From contig CAMKAB010000046.1 in assembly GCA_946410375.1 (NCBI GenBank), positions 1 through 6,654 on the forward strand: a stretch of DNA of 6,654 bases, given 5' to 3'. Under the pieces are notes generated by a model. It saw nothing but the letters and a program-made list of their open reading frames with translations. It was not told where the DNA came from and did no database searches. Below are positions 6,072 to 6,654 of the stretch, in pieces. Positions within the stretch are counted from its first letter, which is position 1; each line of letters begins with the position of its first letter. This DNA is from an uncultured Spirochaetaceae bacterium. GTDB taxonomy: Bacteria; Spirochaetota; Spirochaetia; Sphaerochaetales; Sphaerochaetaceae. A program made the position numbers and the translations under genes.

Positions 6072-6113
6072 CGCCATGAAAATCACATCAGTATTTCCTT
6101 TGTTAAAATGCGC
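6065..6113 (-). terminator. Candidate terminator after the recF-DUF721 genes
   Basis: On the minus strand GGAAAT (6098-6093) can pair with ATTTTC (6083-6078) around a 9-nt loop, including one G-U pair. An outer GCGCAT (6113-6108) can pair with ATGGCG (6077-6072) with a bulge. TTTTTTT (6071-6065) follows at once, with another T6 shortly after. The stem is imperfect, so termination may be partial. The U-tract is shared with the phased A-tract block. Confidence 0.35.
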
Positions 6114-6145
6114 CTTAAAAGATATCTTTAATTTTTTATGATTCC

Positions 6146-6484
6146 TTACTGCAAAGTAACGTAAACCTTATTCAAATGCAATTCGGGAAACAGGCTGTTT
6201 ATCTTTTTTAAAATTTCCTTTCCCTGCAAACGAAAAAGATGAGAGACGCTGCTGTTTTTACATTTAACATATAATGTGTTATCCGATATGGAATTAAAAT
6301 GAACAGATTTTGAAAAATTCTCTCCGGCTATCTCCGCCCAGCTGTTTTCAATGAGATGAACAGGATTGTTAAAATCAATATTGAAGTGTTTTACTATTTC
6401 ATTGAGATACAAAGACGAACTCACCGGTTCTTCAGGAGAAAGACGATTGTAATTATCGAAATCGAAGAAGTCGTATTTTTTCAT
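6146..6484 (-). CDS. DUF721 (DciA-like) protein
   Basis: This is a 112-residue protein. The DUF721 core covers about 25-105: a helical N-terminal part (LYLNEIVKHFNI), the conserved Trp49 and Gly54 (WAEIAG), a strand with LYVKCKNSSVSHLFR (71-85) and the helix KEILKKIN. DUF721 is the fold of DciA, a loader of the replicative DnaB helicase in many bacteria that lack DnaC. The gene directly after recF in the dnaA cluster fits a replication role, but DciA activity is inferred and not shown by sequence. The protein is short, and I see no additional C-terminal domain. The start at 6484 lies 2 nt after the recF stop codon, so the two genes are probably translationally coupled. The preceding ATG at 6492 is followed at once by TAA (the recF end) and is not a start. 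Confidence 0.85.
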   Translation of the reverse strand: MKKYDFFDFDNYNRLSPEEPVSSSLYLNEIVKHFNIDFNNPVHLIENSWAEIAGENFSKSVHFNSISDNTLYVKCKNSSVSHLFRLQGKEILKKINSLFPELHLNKVYVTLQ

Positions 6485-6486
6485 TT

Positions 6487-6654
6487 TTACATTTCCTCCT
6501 TTTCAAATTCACCGTTTTTTACACTATATGTTATTGTATTATCATGATTTACATTAAAATAATCATCGTAATATTTCTCTTCCGGAAGAAAAGTGAAGAA
6601 TGCCTGATCATAATTTCCCAAAAGAGAAAGATATTTCGCTCTTTTTTCCGCATC
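6487..6654 (-). CDS. recF: DNA replication and repair protein RecF, C-terminal end only
   Basis: Only the last 55 codons are inside the window, followed by TAA. They begin DAEKRAKYLSLLGNYDQAFF, then TFLPEEKYYDDYF, and end NGEFEKEEM. DAEKRAKYLSLL fits the stretch just after the Walker B/LDD-xx-ELD region of RecF, and QAFFTFLP fits the strand that follows it (GQxFITA in many homologues). RecF is a DNA-binding ABC-type ATPase that loads RecA at gaps with RecO and RecR. The ATP-binding motifs themselves are outside the window. The call therefore rests on this short tail and on the DUF721 gene that follows, the usual order after dnaN-recF in treponemes. The gene ends 2 nt before DUF721 and carries its ribosome site. 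Confidence 0.75.
   Translation of the reverse strand, partial: DAEKRAKYLSLLGNYDQAFFTFLPEEKYYDDYFNVNHDNTITYSVKNGEFEKEEM
6495..6500 (-). promoter_or_regulatory. Ribosome binding site of the DUF721 gene inside recF
   Basis: AGGAGG on the minus strand lies within the recF 3' codons, 10 nt before the DUF721 ATG at 6484. It supports that start and coupling of the two genes. Confidence 0.7.

Overview
All eight supported genes lie on the minus strand, so transcription runs from right to left. The window is about 40% GC by eye and looks like a spirochaete chromosome, most likely a Treponema or close relative. The grounds are the divergent RnpA, the Jag protein with a long acidic linker, the recF-DUF721 pair, and a spirochaete-style lipobox on YidC. 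The genus is an inference from family knowledge; no search was run.

Layout in transcription order, right to left: the last 55 codons of recF (cut by the window edge); a DUF721/DciA-type gene 2 nt behind it; a 282-bp intergenic block with a weak terminator candidate, phased A-tracts, a good sigma-70-type promoter and a leader; rpmH (L34) overlapping rnpA by 20 nt; a 160-bp AT-rich gap that begins with a hairpin/U-tract at the rnpA stop; yidC; a 144-bp leader with a hairpin and an 11-bp tandem repeat; jag; a 111-bp gap with another hairpin; a single-pass SPFH/prohibitin-like protein; a 97-bp gap; and an S41 carboxy-terminal processing peptidase that runs off the left edge.

The genes fall into three functional groups. 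recF and DUF721 belong to the dnaA-dnaN-recF replication and repair cluster, so the replication origin probably lies a few kilobases beyond the right edge. rpmH-rnpA-yidC-jag is the conserved ribosomal protein, RNase P, membrane insertase and RNA-binding partner cluster, here lacking yidD. The SPFH protein and the S41 peptidase are envelope proteins that probably act in membrane organisation and extracytoplasmic protein processing. In many bacteria the rpmH cluster is divergent from dnaA; here recF and rpmH point the same way.

The coding content is housekeeping, and I see no mobile element, CRISPR array, tRNA, rRNA or defence system. The points most worth a second look are regulatory and structural: the SD-less rpmH/rnpA overlap, the phased A-tract promoter, the hairpins in three intergenic regions, and the possible lipidation of YidC.
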